Below are positions 47,201-61,900 of a DNA stretch of 64,000 nucleotides, one piece after another. The translations under genes were made by a program, and so were the position numbers. The notes beneath the pieces are model-generated. The model saw only the letters and a list, made by a program, of their open reading frames with translations, made no database searches and had not been told where the DNA came from. This DNA is from Labia minor (Eukaryota > Arthropoda > Insecta > Dermaptera > Spongiphoridae): contig OY720348.1 in the NCBI GenBank assembly GCA_963082975.1, positions 59,185,461-59,249,460 on the forward strand. Reading direction: 5' to 3'. Each line of letters opens with the position of its first letter. Position 1 is the stretch's first letter.

Positions 47201-50200
47201 ACTTTATATATATTATAATTATTATATAAGGGTTCTTTAATTGATCTTTTTTGTTAATTAGAAATAATTTAATATAAAAATATACATTTTTGTAAATAAT
47301 TTAAAAGAAAAAAAATTTAAAAATTATTATTGGAAATGTTTTATTTTTTGAATTGAAAGTTAAAAATAAGGGGTTGAAATTTACCCTGAAGGAATTGGAA
47401 TATTAAAAAAAATGAAAAAAATATTTTTTAAGATAAGGACCTAGATAAGAGTAAACTATAGATAATCAAATTATTTACAGCATTTCTAATAGAAATTTTA
47501 ATAATTTGAAAAAAGGGTGGTTTTTTATAAGGGTTCTTTAATTGATGTTTTTTGTTAATTAGACATAATTTAATATAAAATTATACATTTTTGTAAATAA
47601 TTTAAAAGAAAAAAAATTTAAAAATTATTATTGGAAATGTTTTATTTTTTGAATTGAATGTAAAAAATAAGGGGTTGAAATTTACCCTGAAGGAATTGGA
47701 ATTTTAAAAAAATGAAAAAACCATTGTTCAATAAAAGGACCTAGATAAGATTGAACTATAGATAATGAAATTAATTAAATCATTTCTATGAGAAATTTGA
47801 ATAAATTCAAAAAAGGGTGTTTTTCTAAGAAAAAACGTACTTAGGGGTGAGTTAGAGCAAAATGGATGAAATTTTAATTCCCCCTATTGAGTACACCCCC
47901 TGCCAGAAATACCAATTAAAACAATATCCAATCATAAAAAATAGGGGTTGATTGTTATAAAATTTCATGTTTTTTTTAATAGAAAAAGTGAAATTTTTAC
48001 TTTGCCCCTTGGAGTTAGGCAACCAATTCTACGGCTGCTCGCGCGCATTCACCACCCACTTTCCACCCGCTTTACATATTTATCAATATAATTTCTATAT
48101 TTTTCATCCAATTTCAACCAAATTTCATTTCTAATTATTAAATATTATTCTTTATCCCATTTCACTATTTCCACTTCATAGACTTTATATATATTATAAT
48201 TATTATATAAGGGTTCTTTAATTGATCTTTTTTGTTAATTAGAAATAATTTAATATACAAATATACATTTTTGTAAATAATTTAAAAGAAAAAAAATTTA
48301 AAAATTATTATTGGAAATGTTTTATTTTTTGAATTGAAAGTTAAAAATAAGGGGTTAAAATTTACCCTGAAGGAATTGGAATATTAAAAAAAATGAAAAA
48401 AATATTTTTTAAGATAAGGACCTAGATAAGAGTAAACTATAGATAATCAAATTATTTACAGCATTTCTAATAGAAATTTTAATAATTTGAAAAAAGGGTG
48501 GTTTTTTATAAGGGTTCTTTAATTGATGTTTTTTGTTAATTAGAAATAATTTAATATAAAATTATACATTTTTGTAAATAATTTTAAAGAAAAAAAATTT
48601 AAAAATTATTATTGGAAATGTTTTATTTTTTGAATTGAATGTAAAAAATAAGGGGTTGAAATTTACCCTGAAGGAATTGGAATTTTAAAAAAATGAAAAA
48701 ACCATTGTTCAATAAAAGGACCTAGATAAGATTGAACTATAGATAATGAAATTAATTAAATCATTTCTATGAGAAATTTGAATAAATTCAAAAAAGGGTG
48801 TTTTTCTAAGAAAAAACGTACTTAGGGGTGAGTTAGAGCAAAATGGATGAAATTTTAATTCCCCCTATTGAGTACACCCCCTGCCAGAAATACCAATTAA
48901 AACAATATCCAATCATAAAAAATAGGGGTTGATTGTTATAAAATTTCATGTTTTTTTTAATAGAAAAAGTGAAATTTTTACTTTGCCCCTTGGAGTTAGG
49001 CAACCAATTCTACGGCTGCTCGCGCGCATTCACCACCCACTTTCCACCCGCTTTACATATTTATCAATATAATTTCTATATTTTTCATCCAATTTCAACC
49101 AAATTTCATTTCTAATTATTAAATATTATTCTTTATCCCATTTCACTATTTCCACTTCATAGACTTTATATATATTATAATTATTATATAAGGGTTCTTT
49201 AATTGATCTTTTTTGTTAATTAGAAATAATTTAATATAAAAATATACATTTTTGTAAATAATTTAAAAGAAAAAAAATTTAAAAATTATTATTGGAAATG
49301 TTTTATTTTTTGAATTGAAAGTTAAAAATAAGGGGTTGAAATTTACCCTGAAGGAATTGGAATATTAAAAAAAATGAAAAAAATATTTTTTAAGATAAGG
49401 ACCTAGATAAGAGTAAACTATAGATAATCAAATTATTTACAGCATTTCTAATAGAAATTTTAATAATTTGAAAAAAGGGTGGTTTTTTATAAGGGTTCTT
49501 TAATTGATGTTCTTTGTTAATTAGACATAATTTAATATAAAATTATACATTTTTGTAAATAATTTAAAAGAAAAAAAATTTAAAAATTATTATTGGAAAT
49601 GTTTTATTTTTTGAATTGAATGTAAAAAATAAGGGGTTGAAATTTACCCTGAAGGAATTGGAATTTTAAAAAAATGAAAAAACCATTGTTCAATAAAAGG
49701 ACCTAGATAAGATTGAACTATAGATAATGAAATTAATTAAATCATTTCTATGAGAAATTTGAATAAATTCAAAAAAGGGTGTTTTTCTAAGAAAAAACGT
49801 ACTTAGGGGTGAGTTAGAGCAAAATGGATGAAATTTTAATTCCCCCTATTGAGCACACCCCCTGCCAGAAATACCAATTAAAACAATATCCAATCATAAA
49901 AAATAGGGGTTGATTGTTATAAAATTTCATGTTTTTTTTAATAGAAAAAGTGAAATTTTTACTTTGCCCCTTGGAGTTAGGCAACCAATTCTACGGCTGC
50001 TCGCGCGCATTCACCACCCACTTTCCACCCGCTTTACATATTTATCAATATAATTTCTATATTTTTCATCCAATTTCAACCAAATTTCATTTCTAATTAT
50101 TAAATATTATTCTTTATCCCATTTCACTATTTCCACTTCATAGACTTTATATATATTATAATTATTATATAAGGGTTCTTTAATTAATCTTTTTTGTTAA

Positions 50201-53200
50201 TTAGAAATAATTTAATATACAAATATACATTTTTGTAAATAATTTAAAAGAAAAAAAATTTAAAAATTATTATTGGAAATGTTTTATTTTTTGAATTGAA
50301 AGTTAAAAATAAGGGGTTAAAATTTACCCTGAAGGAATTGGAATATTAAAAAAAATGAAAAAAATATTTTTTAAGATAAGGACCTAGATAAGAGTAAACT
50401 ATAGATAATCAAATTATTTACAGCATTTCTAATAGAAATTTTAATAATTTGAAAAAAGGGTGGTTTTTTATAAGGGTTCTTTAATTGATGTTTTTTGTTA
50501 ATTAGACATAATTTAATATAAAATTATACATTTTTGTAAATAATTTAAAAGAAAAAAAATTTAAAAATTATTATTGGAAATGTTTTATTTTTTGAATTGA
50601 ATGTAAAAAATAAGGGGTTGAAATTTACCCTGAAGGAATTGGAATTTTAAAAAAATGAAAAAACCATTGTTCAATAAAAGGACCTAGATAAGATTGAACT
50701 ATAGATAATGAAATTAATTAAATCATTTCTATGAGAAATTTGAATAAATTCAAAAAAGGGTGTTTTTCTAAGAAAAAACGTACTTAGGGGTGAGTTAGAG
50801 CAAAATGGATGAAATTTTAATTCCCCCTATTGAGTACACCCCCTGCCAGAAATACCAATTAAAACAATATCCAATCATAAAAAATAGGGGTTGATTGTTA
50901 TAAAATTTCATGTTTTTTTTAATAGAAAAAGTGAAATTTTTACTTTGCCCCTTGGAGTTAGGCAACCAATTCTACGGCTGCTCGCGCGCATTCACCACCC
51001 ACTTTCCACCCGCTTTACATATTTATCAATATAATTTCTATATTTTTCATCCAATTTCAACCAAATTTCATTTCTAATTATTAAATATTATTCTTTATCC
51101 CATTTCACTATTTCCACTTCATAGACTTTATATATATTATAATTATTATATAAGGGTTCTTTAATTGATCTTTTTTGTTAATTAGAAATAATTTAATATA
51201 AAAATATACATTTTTGTAAATAATTTAAAAGAAAAAAAATTTAAAAATTATTATTGGAAATGTTTTATTTTTTGAATTGAAAGTTAAAAATAAGGGGTTG
51301 AAATTTACCCTGAAGGAATTGGAATATTAAAAAAAATGAAAAAAATATTTTTTAAGATAAGGACCTAGATAAGAGTAAACTATAGATAATCAAATTATTT
51401 ACAGCATTTCTAATAGAAATTTTAATAATTTGAAAAAAGGGTGGTTTTTTATAAGGGTTCTTTAATTGATGTTTTTTGTTAATTAGACATAATTTAATAT
51501 AAAATTATACATTTTTGTAAATAATTTAAAAGAAAAAAAATTTAAAAATTATTATTGGAAATGTTTTATTTTTTGAATTGAATGTAAAAAATAAGGGGTT
51601 GAAATTTACCCTGAAGGAATTGGAATTTTAAAAAAATGAAAAAACCATTGTTCAATAAAAGGACCTAGATAAGATTGAACTATAGATAATGAAATTAATT
51701 AAATCATTTCTATGAGAAATTTGAATAAATTCAAAAAAGGGTGTTTTTCTAAGAAAAAACGTACTTAGGGGTGAGTTAGAGCAAAATGGATGAAATTTTA
51801 ATTCCCCCTATTGAGTACACCCCCTGCCAGAAATACCAATTAAAACAATATCCAATCATAAAAAATAGGGGTTGATTGTTATAAAATTTCATGTTTTTTT
51901 TAATAGAAAAAGTGAAATTTTTACTTTGCCCCTTGGAGTTAGGCAACCAATTCTACGGCTGCTCGCGCGCATTCACCACCCACTTTCCACCCGCTTTACA
52001 TATTTATCAATATAATTTCTATATTTTTCATCCAATTTCAACCAAATTTCATTTCTAATTATTAAATATTATTCTTTATCCCATTTCACTATTTCCACTT
52101 CATAGACTTTATATATATTATAATTATTATATAAGGGTTCTTTAATTGATCTTTTTTGTTAATTAGAAATAATTTAATATACAAATATACATTTTTGTAA
52201 ATAATTTAAAAGAAAAAAAATTTAAAAATTATTATTGGAAATGTTTTATTTTTTGAATTGAAAGTTAAAAATAAGGGGTTAAAATTTACCCTGAAGGAAT
52301 TGGAATATTAAAAAAAATGAAAAAAATATTTTTTAAGATAAGGACCTAGATAAGAGTAAACTATAGATAATCAAATTATTTACAGCATTTCTAATAGAAA
52401 TTTTAATAATTTGAAAAAAGGGTGGTTTTTTATAAGGGTTCTTTAATTGATGTTTTTTGTTAATTAGAAATAATTTAATATAAAATTATACATTTTTGTA
52501 AATAATTTTAAAGAAAAAAAATTTAAAAATTATTATTGGAAATGTTTTATTTTTTGAATTGAATGTAAAAAATAAGGGGTTGAAATTTACCCTGAAGGAA
52601 TTGGAATTTTAAAAAAATGAAAAAACCATTGTTCAATAAAAGGACCTAGATAAGATTGAACTATAGATAATGAAATTAATTAAATCATTTCTATGAGAAA
52701 TTTGAATAAATTCAAAAAAGGGTGTTTTTCTAAGAAAAAACGTACTTAGGGGTGAGTTAGAGCAAAATGGATGAAATTTTAATTCCCCCTATTGAGTACA
52801 CCCCCTGCCAGAAATACCAATTAAAACAATATCCAATCATAAAAAATAGGGGTTGATTGTTATAAAATTTCATGTTTTTTTTAATAGAAAAAGTGAAATT
52901 TTTACTTTGCCCCTTGGAGTTAGGCAACCAATTCTACGGCTGCTCGCGCGCATTCACCACCCACTTTCCACCCGCTTTACATATTTATCAATATAATTTC
53001 TATATTTTTCATCCAATTTCAACCAAATTTCATTTCTAATTATTAAATATTATTCTTTATCCCATTTCACTATTTCCACTTCATAGACTTTATATATATT
53101 ATAATTATTATATAAGGGTTCTTTAATTGATCTTTTTTGTTAATTAGAAATAATTTAATATAAAAATATACATTTTTGTAAATAATTTAAAAGAAAAAAA

Positions 53201-54220
53201 ATTTAAAAATTATTATTGGAAATGTTTTATTTTTTGAATTGAAAGTTAAAAATAAGGGGTTGAAATTTACCCTGAAGGAATTGGAATATTAAAAAAAATG
53301 AAAAAAATATTTTTTAAGATAAGGACCTAGATAAGAGTAAACTATAGATAATCAAATTATTTACAGCATTTCTAATAGAAATTTTAATAATTTGAAAAAA
53401 GGGTGGTTTTTTATAAGGGTTCTTTAATTGATGTTCTTTGTTAATTAGACATAATTTAATATAAAATTATACATTTTTGTAAATAATTTAAAAGAAAAAA
53501 AATTTAAAAATTATTATTGGAAATGTTTTATTTTTTGAATTGAATGTAAAAAATAAGGGGTTGAAATTTACCCTGAAGGAATTGGAATTTTAAAAAAATG
53601 AAAAAACCATTGTTCAATAAAAGGACCTAGATAAGATTGAACTATAGATAATGAAATTAATTAAATCATTTCTATGAGAAATTTGAATAAATTCAAAAAA
53701 GGGTGTTTTTCTAAGAAAAAACGTACTTAGGGGTGAGTTAGAGCAAAATGGATGAAATTTTAATTCCCCCTATTGAGTACACCCCCTGCCAGAAATACCA
53801 ATTAAAACAATATCCAATCATAAAAAATAGGGGTTGATTGTTATAAAATTTCATGTTTTTTTTAATAGAAAAAGTGAAATTTTTACTTTGCCCCTTGGAG
53901 TTAGGCAACCAATTCTACGGCTGCTCGCGCGTATTCACCACCCACTTTCCACCCGCTTTACATATTTATCAATATAATTTCTATATTTTTCATCCAATTT
54001 CAACCAAATTTCATTTCTAATTATTAAATATTATTCTTTATCCCATTTCACTATTTCCACTTCATAGACTTTATATATATTATAATTATTATATAAGGGT
54101 TCTTTAATTGATCTTTTTTGTTAATTAGAAATAATTTAATATAAAAATATACATTTTTGTAAATAATTTAAAAGAAAAAAAATTTAAAAATTATTATTGG
54201 AAATGTTTTATTTTTTGAAT
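44280..54220 (+). repeat. Higher-order block with 2 x and 4 x 981-bp periodicity
   Basis: Variant B ('tatacaaatatac' plus 'ggggttaaaattt') occurs with its diagnostic C at 44,335, 45,316, 48,258, 50,220 and 52,182. The last three are exactly 1,962 bp apart, alternating with normal B. An A variant ('agaaataatttaatataaaa' plus 'attttaaag') at 48,581 and 52,505 and 'atgttctttg' at 49,509 and 53,433 are each 3,924 bp (4 x 981) apart. 'gagcacacc' at 45,930 and 49,854 has the same spacing. All A segments from 44,741 on in this block read 'gaaggaattggaatttt' instead of 'gaagaaatt'. Confidence 0.85.
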
Positions 54221-54495
54221 TGAACAATATCCAATCATAAAAAATAGGGGTTGATTGTTATAAAATTTCATGTTTTTTTTAATAGAAAAAGTGAAATTTT
54301 TACTTTGCCCCTTGGAGTTAGGCAACCAATTCTACGGCTGCTCGCGCGCATTCACCACCCACTTTCCACCCGCTTTACATATTTATCAATATAATTTCTA
54401 TATTTTTCATCCAATTTCAACCAAATTTCATTTCTAATTATTAAATATTATTCTTTATCCCATTTCACTATTTCCACTTCATAGACTTTATATAT
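54095..54495 (+). repeat. Truncated unit: B joined to C by a 564-bp deletion
   Basis: B runs normally to 'ttttttgaattgaa' (about 54,224) and jumps to the C sequence 'caatatccaatcataaa'. The rest of B, all of A and the start of C are missing, giving a 417-bp core spacing. The shared 'aa' at the joint is minimal microhomology. It lies directly beside the N gap, so it may be an assembly fault. Confidence 0.85.
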
Positions 54496-54695
54496 NNNNN
54501 NNNNNNNNNNNNNNNNNNNNNNNNNNNNNNNNNNNNNNNNNNNNNNNNNNNNNNNNNNNNNNNNNNNNNNNNNNNNNNNNNNNNNNNNNNNNNNNNNNNN
54601 NNNNNNNNNNNNNNNNNNNNNNNNNNNNNNNNNNNNNNNNNNNNNNNNNNNNNNNNNNNNNNNNNNNNNNNNNNNNNNNNNNNNNNNNNNNNNNN
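54496..54695. other. Assembly gap (200 N)
   Basis: A run of exactly 200 N between a C segment and the end of a B segment. The round number suggests a placeholder rather than a measured length, so the true number of satellite units here is unknown. Confidence 0.98.
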
Positions 54696-57600
54696 AAGGG
54701 TGGTTTTTTATAAGGGTTCTTTAATTGATGTTTTTTGTTAATTAGACATAATTTAATATAAAATTATACATTTTTGTAAATAATTTAAAAGAAAAAAAAT
54801 TTAAAAATTATTATTGGAAATGTTTTATTTTTTGAATTGAATGTAAAAAATAAGGGGTTGAAATTTACCCTGAAGAAATTGGAATTTTAAAAAAATGAAA
54901 AAACCATTGTTCAATAAAAGGACCTAGATAAGATTGAACTATAGATAATGAAATTAATTAAATCATTTCTATGAGAAATTTGAATAAATTCAAAAAAGGG
55001 TGTTTTTCTAAGAAAAAACGTACTTAGGGGTGAGTTAGAGCAAAATGGATGAAATTTTAATTCCCCCTATTGAGTACACCCCCTGCCAGAAATACCAATT
55101 AAAACAATATCCAATCATAAAAAATAGGGGTTGATTGTTATAAAATTTCATGTTTTTTTTAATAGAAAAAGTGAAATTTTTACTTTGCCCCTTGGAGTTA
55201 GGCAACCAATTCTACGGCTGCTCGCGCGCATTCACCACCCACTTTCCACCCGCTTTACATATTTATCAATATAATTTCTATATTTTTCATCCAATTTCAA
55301 CCAAATTTCATTTCTAATTATTAAATATTATTCTTTATCCCATTTCACTATTTCCACTTCATAGACTTTATATATATTATAATTATTATATAAGGGTTCT
55401 TTAATTGATCTTTTTTGTTAATTAGAAATAATTTAATATAAAAATATACATTTTTGTAAATAATTTAAAAGAAAAAAAATTTAAAAATTATTATTGGAAA
55501 TGTTTTATTTTTTGAATTGAAAGTTAAAAATAAGGGGTTGAAATTTAACCTGAAGGAATTGGAATATTAAAAAAAATGAAAAAAATATTTTTTAAGATAA
55601 GGACCTAGATAAGAGTAAACTATAGATAATCAAATTATTTACAGCATTTCTAATAGAAATTTTAATAATTTGAAAAAAGGGTGGTTTTTTATAAGGGTTC
55701 TTTAATTGATGTTTTTTGTTAATTAGACATAATTTAATATAAAATTATACATTTTTGTAAATAATTTAAAAGAAAAAAAATTTAAAAATTATTATTGGAA
55801 ATGTTTTATTTTTTGAATTGAATGTAAAAAATAAGGGGTTGAAATTTACCCTGAAGAAATTGGAATTTTAAAAAAATGAAAAAACCATTGTTCAATAAAA
55901 GGACCTAGATAAGATTGAACTATAGATAATGAAATTAATAAAATCATTTCTATGAGAAATTTGAATAAATTCAAAAAAGGGTGTTTTTCTAAGAAAAAAC
56001 GTACTTAGGGGTGAGTTAGAGCAAAATGGATGAAATTTTAATTCCCCCTATTGAGTACACCCCCTGCCAGAAATACCAATTAAAACAATATCCAATCATA
56101 AAAAATAGGGGTTGATTGTTATAAAATTTCATGTTTTTTTTAATAGAAAAATTGAAATTTTTACTTTGCCCCTTGGAGTTAGGCAACCAATTCTACGGCT
56201 GCTCGCGCGCATTCACCACCCACTTTCCACCCGCTTTACATATTTATCAATATAATTTCTATATTTTTCATCCAATTTCAACCAAATTTCATTTCTAATT
56301 ATTAAATATTATTCTTTATCCCATTTCACTATTTCCACTTCATAGACTTTATATATATTATAATTATTATATAAGGGTTCTTTAATTGATCTTTTTTGTT
56401 AATTAGAAATAATTTAATATAAAAATATACATTTTTGTAAATAATTTAAAAGAAAAAAAATTTAAAAATTATTATTGGAAATGTTTTATTTTTTGAATTG
56501 AAAGTTAAAAATAAGGGGTTGAAATTTACCCTGAAGGAATTGGAATATTAAAAAAAATGAAAAAAATATTTTTTAAGATAAGGACCTAGATAAGAGTAAA
56601 CTATAGATAATCAAATTATTTACAGCATTTCTAATAGAAATTTTAATAATTTGAAAAAAGGGTGGTTTTTTATAAGGGTTCTTTAATTGATGTTTTTTGT
56701 TAATTAGACATAATTTAATATAAAATTATACATTTTTGTAAATAATTTAAAAGAAAAAAAATTTAAAAATTATTATTGGAAATGTTTTATTTTTTGAATT
56801 GAATGTAAAAAATAAGGGGTTGAAATTTACCCTGAAGAAATTGGAATTTTAAAAAAATGAAAAAACCATTGTTCAATAAAAGGACCTAGATAAGATTGAA
56901 CTATAGATAATGAAATTAATTAAATCATTTCTATGAGAAATTTGAATAAATTCAAAAAAGGGTGTTTTTCTAAGAAAAAACGTACTTAGGGGTGAGTTAG
57001 AGCAAAATGGATGAAATTTTAATTCCCCCTATTGAGTACACCCCCTGCCAGAAATACCAATTAAAACAATATCCAATCATAAAAAATAGGGGTTGATTGT
57101 TATAAAATTTCATGTTTTTTTTAATAGAAAAAGTGAAATTTTTACTTTGCCCCTTGGAGTTAGGCAACCAATTCTACGGCTGCTCGCGCGCATTCACCAC
57201 CCACTTTCCACCCGCTTTACATATTTATCAATATAATTTCTATATTTTTCATCCAATTTCAACCAAATTTCATTTCTAATTATTAAATATTATTCTTTAT
57301 CCCATTTCACTATTTCCACTTCATAGACTTTATATATATTATAATTATTATATAAGGGTTCTTTAATTGATCTTTTTTTGTTAATTAGAAATAATTTAAT
57401 ATAAAAATATACATTTTTGTAAATAATTTAAAAGAAAAAAAATTTAAAAATTATTATTGGAAATGTTTTATTTTTTGAATTGAAAGTTAAAAATAAGGGG
57501 TTGAAATTTACCCTGAAGGAATTGGAATATTAAAAAAAATGAAAAAAATATTTTTTAAGATAAGGACCTAGATAAGAGTAAACTATAGATAATCAAATTA

Positions 57601-58637
57601 TTTACAGCATTTCTAATAGAAATTTTAATAATTTGAAAAAAGGGTGGTTTTTTATAAGGGTTCTTTAATTGATGTTTTTTGTTAATTAGACATAATTTAA
57701 TATAAAATTATACATTTTTGTAAATAATTTAAAAGAAAAAAAATTTAAAAATTATTATTGGAAATGTTTTATTTTTTGAATTGAATGTAAAAAATAAGGG
57801 GTTGAAATTTACCCTGAAGAAATTGGAATTTTAAAAAAATGAAAAAACCATTGTTCAATAAAAGGACCTAGATAAGATTGAACTATAGATAATGAAATTA
57901 ATTAAATCATTTCTATGAGAAATTTGAATAAATTCAAAAAAGGGTGTTTTTCTAAGAAAAAACGTACTTAGGGGTGAGTTAGAGCAAAATGGATGAAATT
58001 TTAATTCCCCCTATTGAGTACACCCCCTGCCAGAAATACCAATTAAAACAATATCCAATCATAAAAAATAGGGGTTGATTGTTATAAAATTTCATGTTTT
58101 TTTTAATAGAAAAAGTGAAATTTTTACTTTGCCCCTTGGAGTTAGGCAACCAATTCTACGGCTGCTCGCGCGCATTCACCACCCACTTTCCACCCGCTTT
58201 ACATATTTATCAATATAATTTCTATATTTTTCATCCAATTTCAACCAAATTTCATTTCTAATTATTAAATATTATTCTTTATCCCATTTCACTATTTCCA
58301 CTTCATAGACTTTATATATATTATAATTATTATATAAGGGTTCTTTAATTGATCTTTTTTTGTTAATTAGAAATAATTTAATATAAAAATATACATTTTT
58401 GTAAATAATTTAAAAGAAAAAAAATTTAAAAATTATTATTGGAAATGTTTTATTTTTTGAATTGAAAGTTAAAAATAAGGGGTTGAAATTTACCCTGAAG
58501 GAATTGGAATATTAAAAAAAATGAAAAAAATATTTTTTAAGATAAGGACCTAGATAAGAGTAAACTATAGATAATCAAATTATTTACAGCATTTCTAATA
58601 GAAATTTTAATAATTTGAAAAAAGGGTGGTTTTTTAT

Positions 58638-58938
58638 AAGGGTTCTTTAATTGATCTTTTTTGTTAATTAGAAATAATTTAATATAAAAATATACATTTT
58701 TGTAAATAATTTAAAAGAAAAAAAATTTAAAAATTATTATTGGAAATGTTTTATTTTTTGAATTGAAAGTTAAAAATAAGGGGTTGAAATTTACCCTGAA
58801 GGAATTGGAATATTAAAAAAAATGAAAAAAATATTTTTTAAGATAAGGACCTAGATAAGAGTAAACTATAGATAATCAAATTATTTACAGCATTTCTAAT
58901 AGAAATTTTAATAATTTGAAAAAAGGGTGGTTTTTTAT
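58638..58938 (+). repeat. Extra B subrepeat: lengthened unit (1,283 bp spacing)
   Basis: A second complete 301-bp B follows the B at 58,336-58,637, and the next A (58,939) starts with the B-type 'gatctttttt' before switching to 'agacataattt'. This is the reciprocal of the loss at 27,908-28,200: a gain of one subrepeat by A/B unequal exchange. Confidence 0.9.
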
Positions 58939-61900
58939 AAGGGTTCTTTAATTGATCTTTTTTGTTAATTAGACATAATTTAATATAAAATTATACATTT
59001 TTGTAAATAATTTAAAAGAAAAAAAATTTAAAAATTATTATTGGAAATGTTTTATTTTTTGAATTGAATGTAAAAAATAAGGGGTTGAAATTTACCCTGA
59101 AGAAATTGGAATTTTAAAAAAATGAAAAAACCATTGTTCAATAAAAGGACCTAGATAAGATTGAACTATAGATAATGAAATTAATTAAATCATTTCTATG
59201 AGAAATTTGAATAAATTCAAAAAAGGGTGTTTTTCTAAGAAAAAACGTACTTAGGGGTGAGTTAGAGCAAAATGGATGAAATTTTAATTCCCCCTATTGA
59301 GTACACCCCCTGCCAGAAATACCAATTAAAACAATATCCAATCATAAAAAATAGGGGTTGATTGTTATAAAATTTCATGTTTTTTTTAATAGAAAAAGTG
59401 AAATTTTTACTTTGCCCCTTGGAGTTAGGCAACCAATTCTACGGCTGCTCGCGCGCATTCACCACCCACTTTCCTCCCGCTTTACATATTTATCAATATA
59501 ATTTCTATATTTTTCATCCAATTTCAACCAAATTTCATTTCTAATTATTAAATATTATTCTTTATCCCATTTCACTATTTCCACTTCATAGACTTTATAT
59601 ATATTATAATTATTATATAAGGGTTCTTTAATTGATCTTTTTTTGTTAATTAGAAATAATTTAATATAAAAATATACATTTTTGTAAATAATTTAAAAGA
59701 AAAAAAATTTAAAAATTATTATTGGAAATGTTTTATTTTTTGAATTGAAAGTTAAAAATAAGGGGTTGAAATTTACCCTGAAGGAATTGGAATATTAAAA
59801 AAAATGAAAAAAATATTTTTTAAGATAAGGACCTAGATAAGAGTAAACTATAGATAATCAAATTATTTACAGCATTTCTAATAGAAATTTTAATAATTTG
59901 AAAAAAGGGTGGTTTTTTATAAGGGTTCTTTAATTGATGTTTTTTGTTAATTAGACATAATTTAATATAAAATTATACATTTTTGTAAATAATTTAAAAG
60001 AAAAAAAATTTAAAAATTATTATTGGAAATGTTTTATTTTTTGAATTGAATGTAAAAAATAAGGGGTTGAAATTTACCCTGAAGAAATTGGAATTTTAAA
60101 AAAATGAAAAAACCATTGTTCAATAAAAGGACCTAGATAAGATTGAACTATAGATAATGAAATTAATTAAATCATTTCTATGAGAAATTTGAATAAATTC
60201 AAAAAAGGGTGTTTTTCTAAGAAAAAACGTACTTAGGGGTGAGTTAGAGCAAAATGGATGAAATTTTAATTCCCCCTATAGAGCACACCCCCTGCCAGAA
60301 ATACCAATTAAAACAATATCCAATCATAAAAAATAGGGGTTGATTGTTATAAAATTTCATGTTTTTTTTAATAGAAAAAGTGAAATTTTTACTTTGCCCC
60401 TTGGAGTTAGGCAACCAATTCTACGGCTGCTCGCGCGCATTCACCACCCACTTTCCACCCGCTTTACATATTTATCAATATAATTTCTATATTTTTCATC
60501 CAATTTCAACCAAATTTCATTTCTAATTATTAAATATTATTCTTTATCCCATTTCACTATTTCCACTTCATAGACTTTATATATATTATAATTATTATAT
60601 AAGGGTTCTTTAATTGATCTTTTTTGTTAATTAGAAATAATTTAATATAAAAATATACATTTTTGTAAATAATTTAAAAGAAAAAAAATTTAAAAATTAT
60701 TATTGGAAATGTTTTATTTTTTGAATTGAAAGTTAAAAATAAGGGGTTGAAATTTACCCTGAAGGAATTGGAATATTAAAAAAAATGAAAAAAATATTTT
60801 TTAAGATAAGGACCTAGATAAGAGTAAACTATAGATAATCAAATTATTTACAGCATTTCTAATAGAAATTTTAATAATTTGAAAAAAGGGTGGTTTTTTA
60901 TAAGGGTTCTTTAATTGATGTTTTTTGTTAATTAGACATAATTTAATATAAAATTATACATTTTTGTAAATAATTTAAAAGAAAAAAAATTTAAAAATTA
61001 TTATTGGAAATGTTTTATTTTTTGAATTGAATGTAAAAAATAAGGGGTTGAAATTTACCCTGAAGAAATTGGAATTTTAAAAAAATGAAAAAACCATTGT
61101 TCAATAAAAGGACCTAGATAAGATTGAACTATAGATAATGAAATTAATTAAATCATTTCTATGAGAAATTTGAATAAATTCAAAAAAGGGTGTTTTTCTA
61201 AGAAAAAACGTACTTAGGGGTGAGTTAGAGCAAAATGGATGAAATTTTAATTCCCCCTATAGAGCACACCCCCTGCCAGAAATACCAATTAAAACAATAT
61301 CCAATCATAAAAAATAGGGGTTGATTGTTATAAAATTTCATGTTTTTTTTAATAGAAAAAGTGAAATTTTTACTTTGCCCCTTGGAGTTAGGCAACCAAT
61401 TCTACGGCTGCTCGCGCGCATTCACCACCCACTTTCCACCCGCTTTACATATTTATCAATATAATTTCTATATTTTTCATCCAATTTCAACCAAATTTCA
61501 TTTCTAATTATTAAATATTATTCTTTATCCCATTTCACTATTTCCACTTCATAGACTTTATATATATTATAATTATTATATAAGGGTTCTTTAATTGATC
61601 TTTTTTGTTAATTAGAAATAATTTAATATAAAAATATACATTTTTGTAAATAATTTAAAAGAAAAAAAATTTAAAAATTATTATTGGAAATGTTTTATTT
61701 TTTGAATTGAAAGTTAAAAATAAGGGGTTGAAATTTACCCTGAAGGAATTGGAATATTAAAAAAAATGAAAAAAATATTTTTTAAGATAAGGACCTAGAT
61801 AAGAGTAAACTATAGATAATCAAATTATTTACAGCATTTCTAATAGAAATTTTAATAATTTGAAAAAAGGGTGGTTTTTTATAAGGGTTCTTTAATTGAT

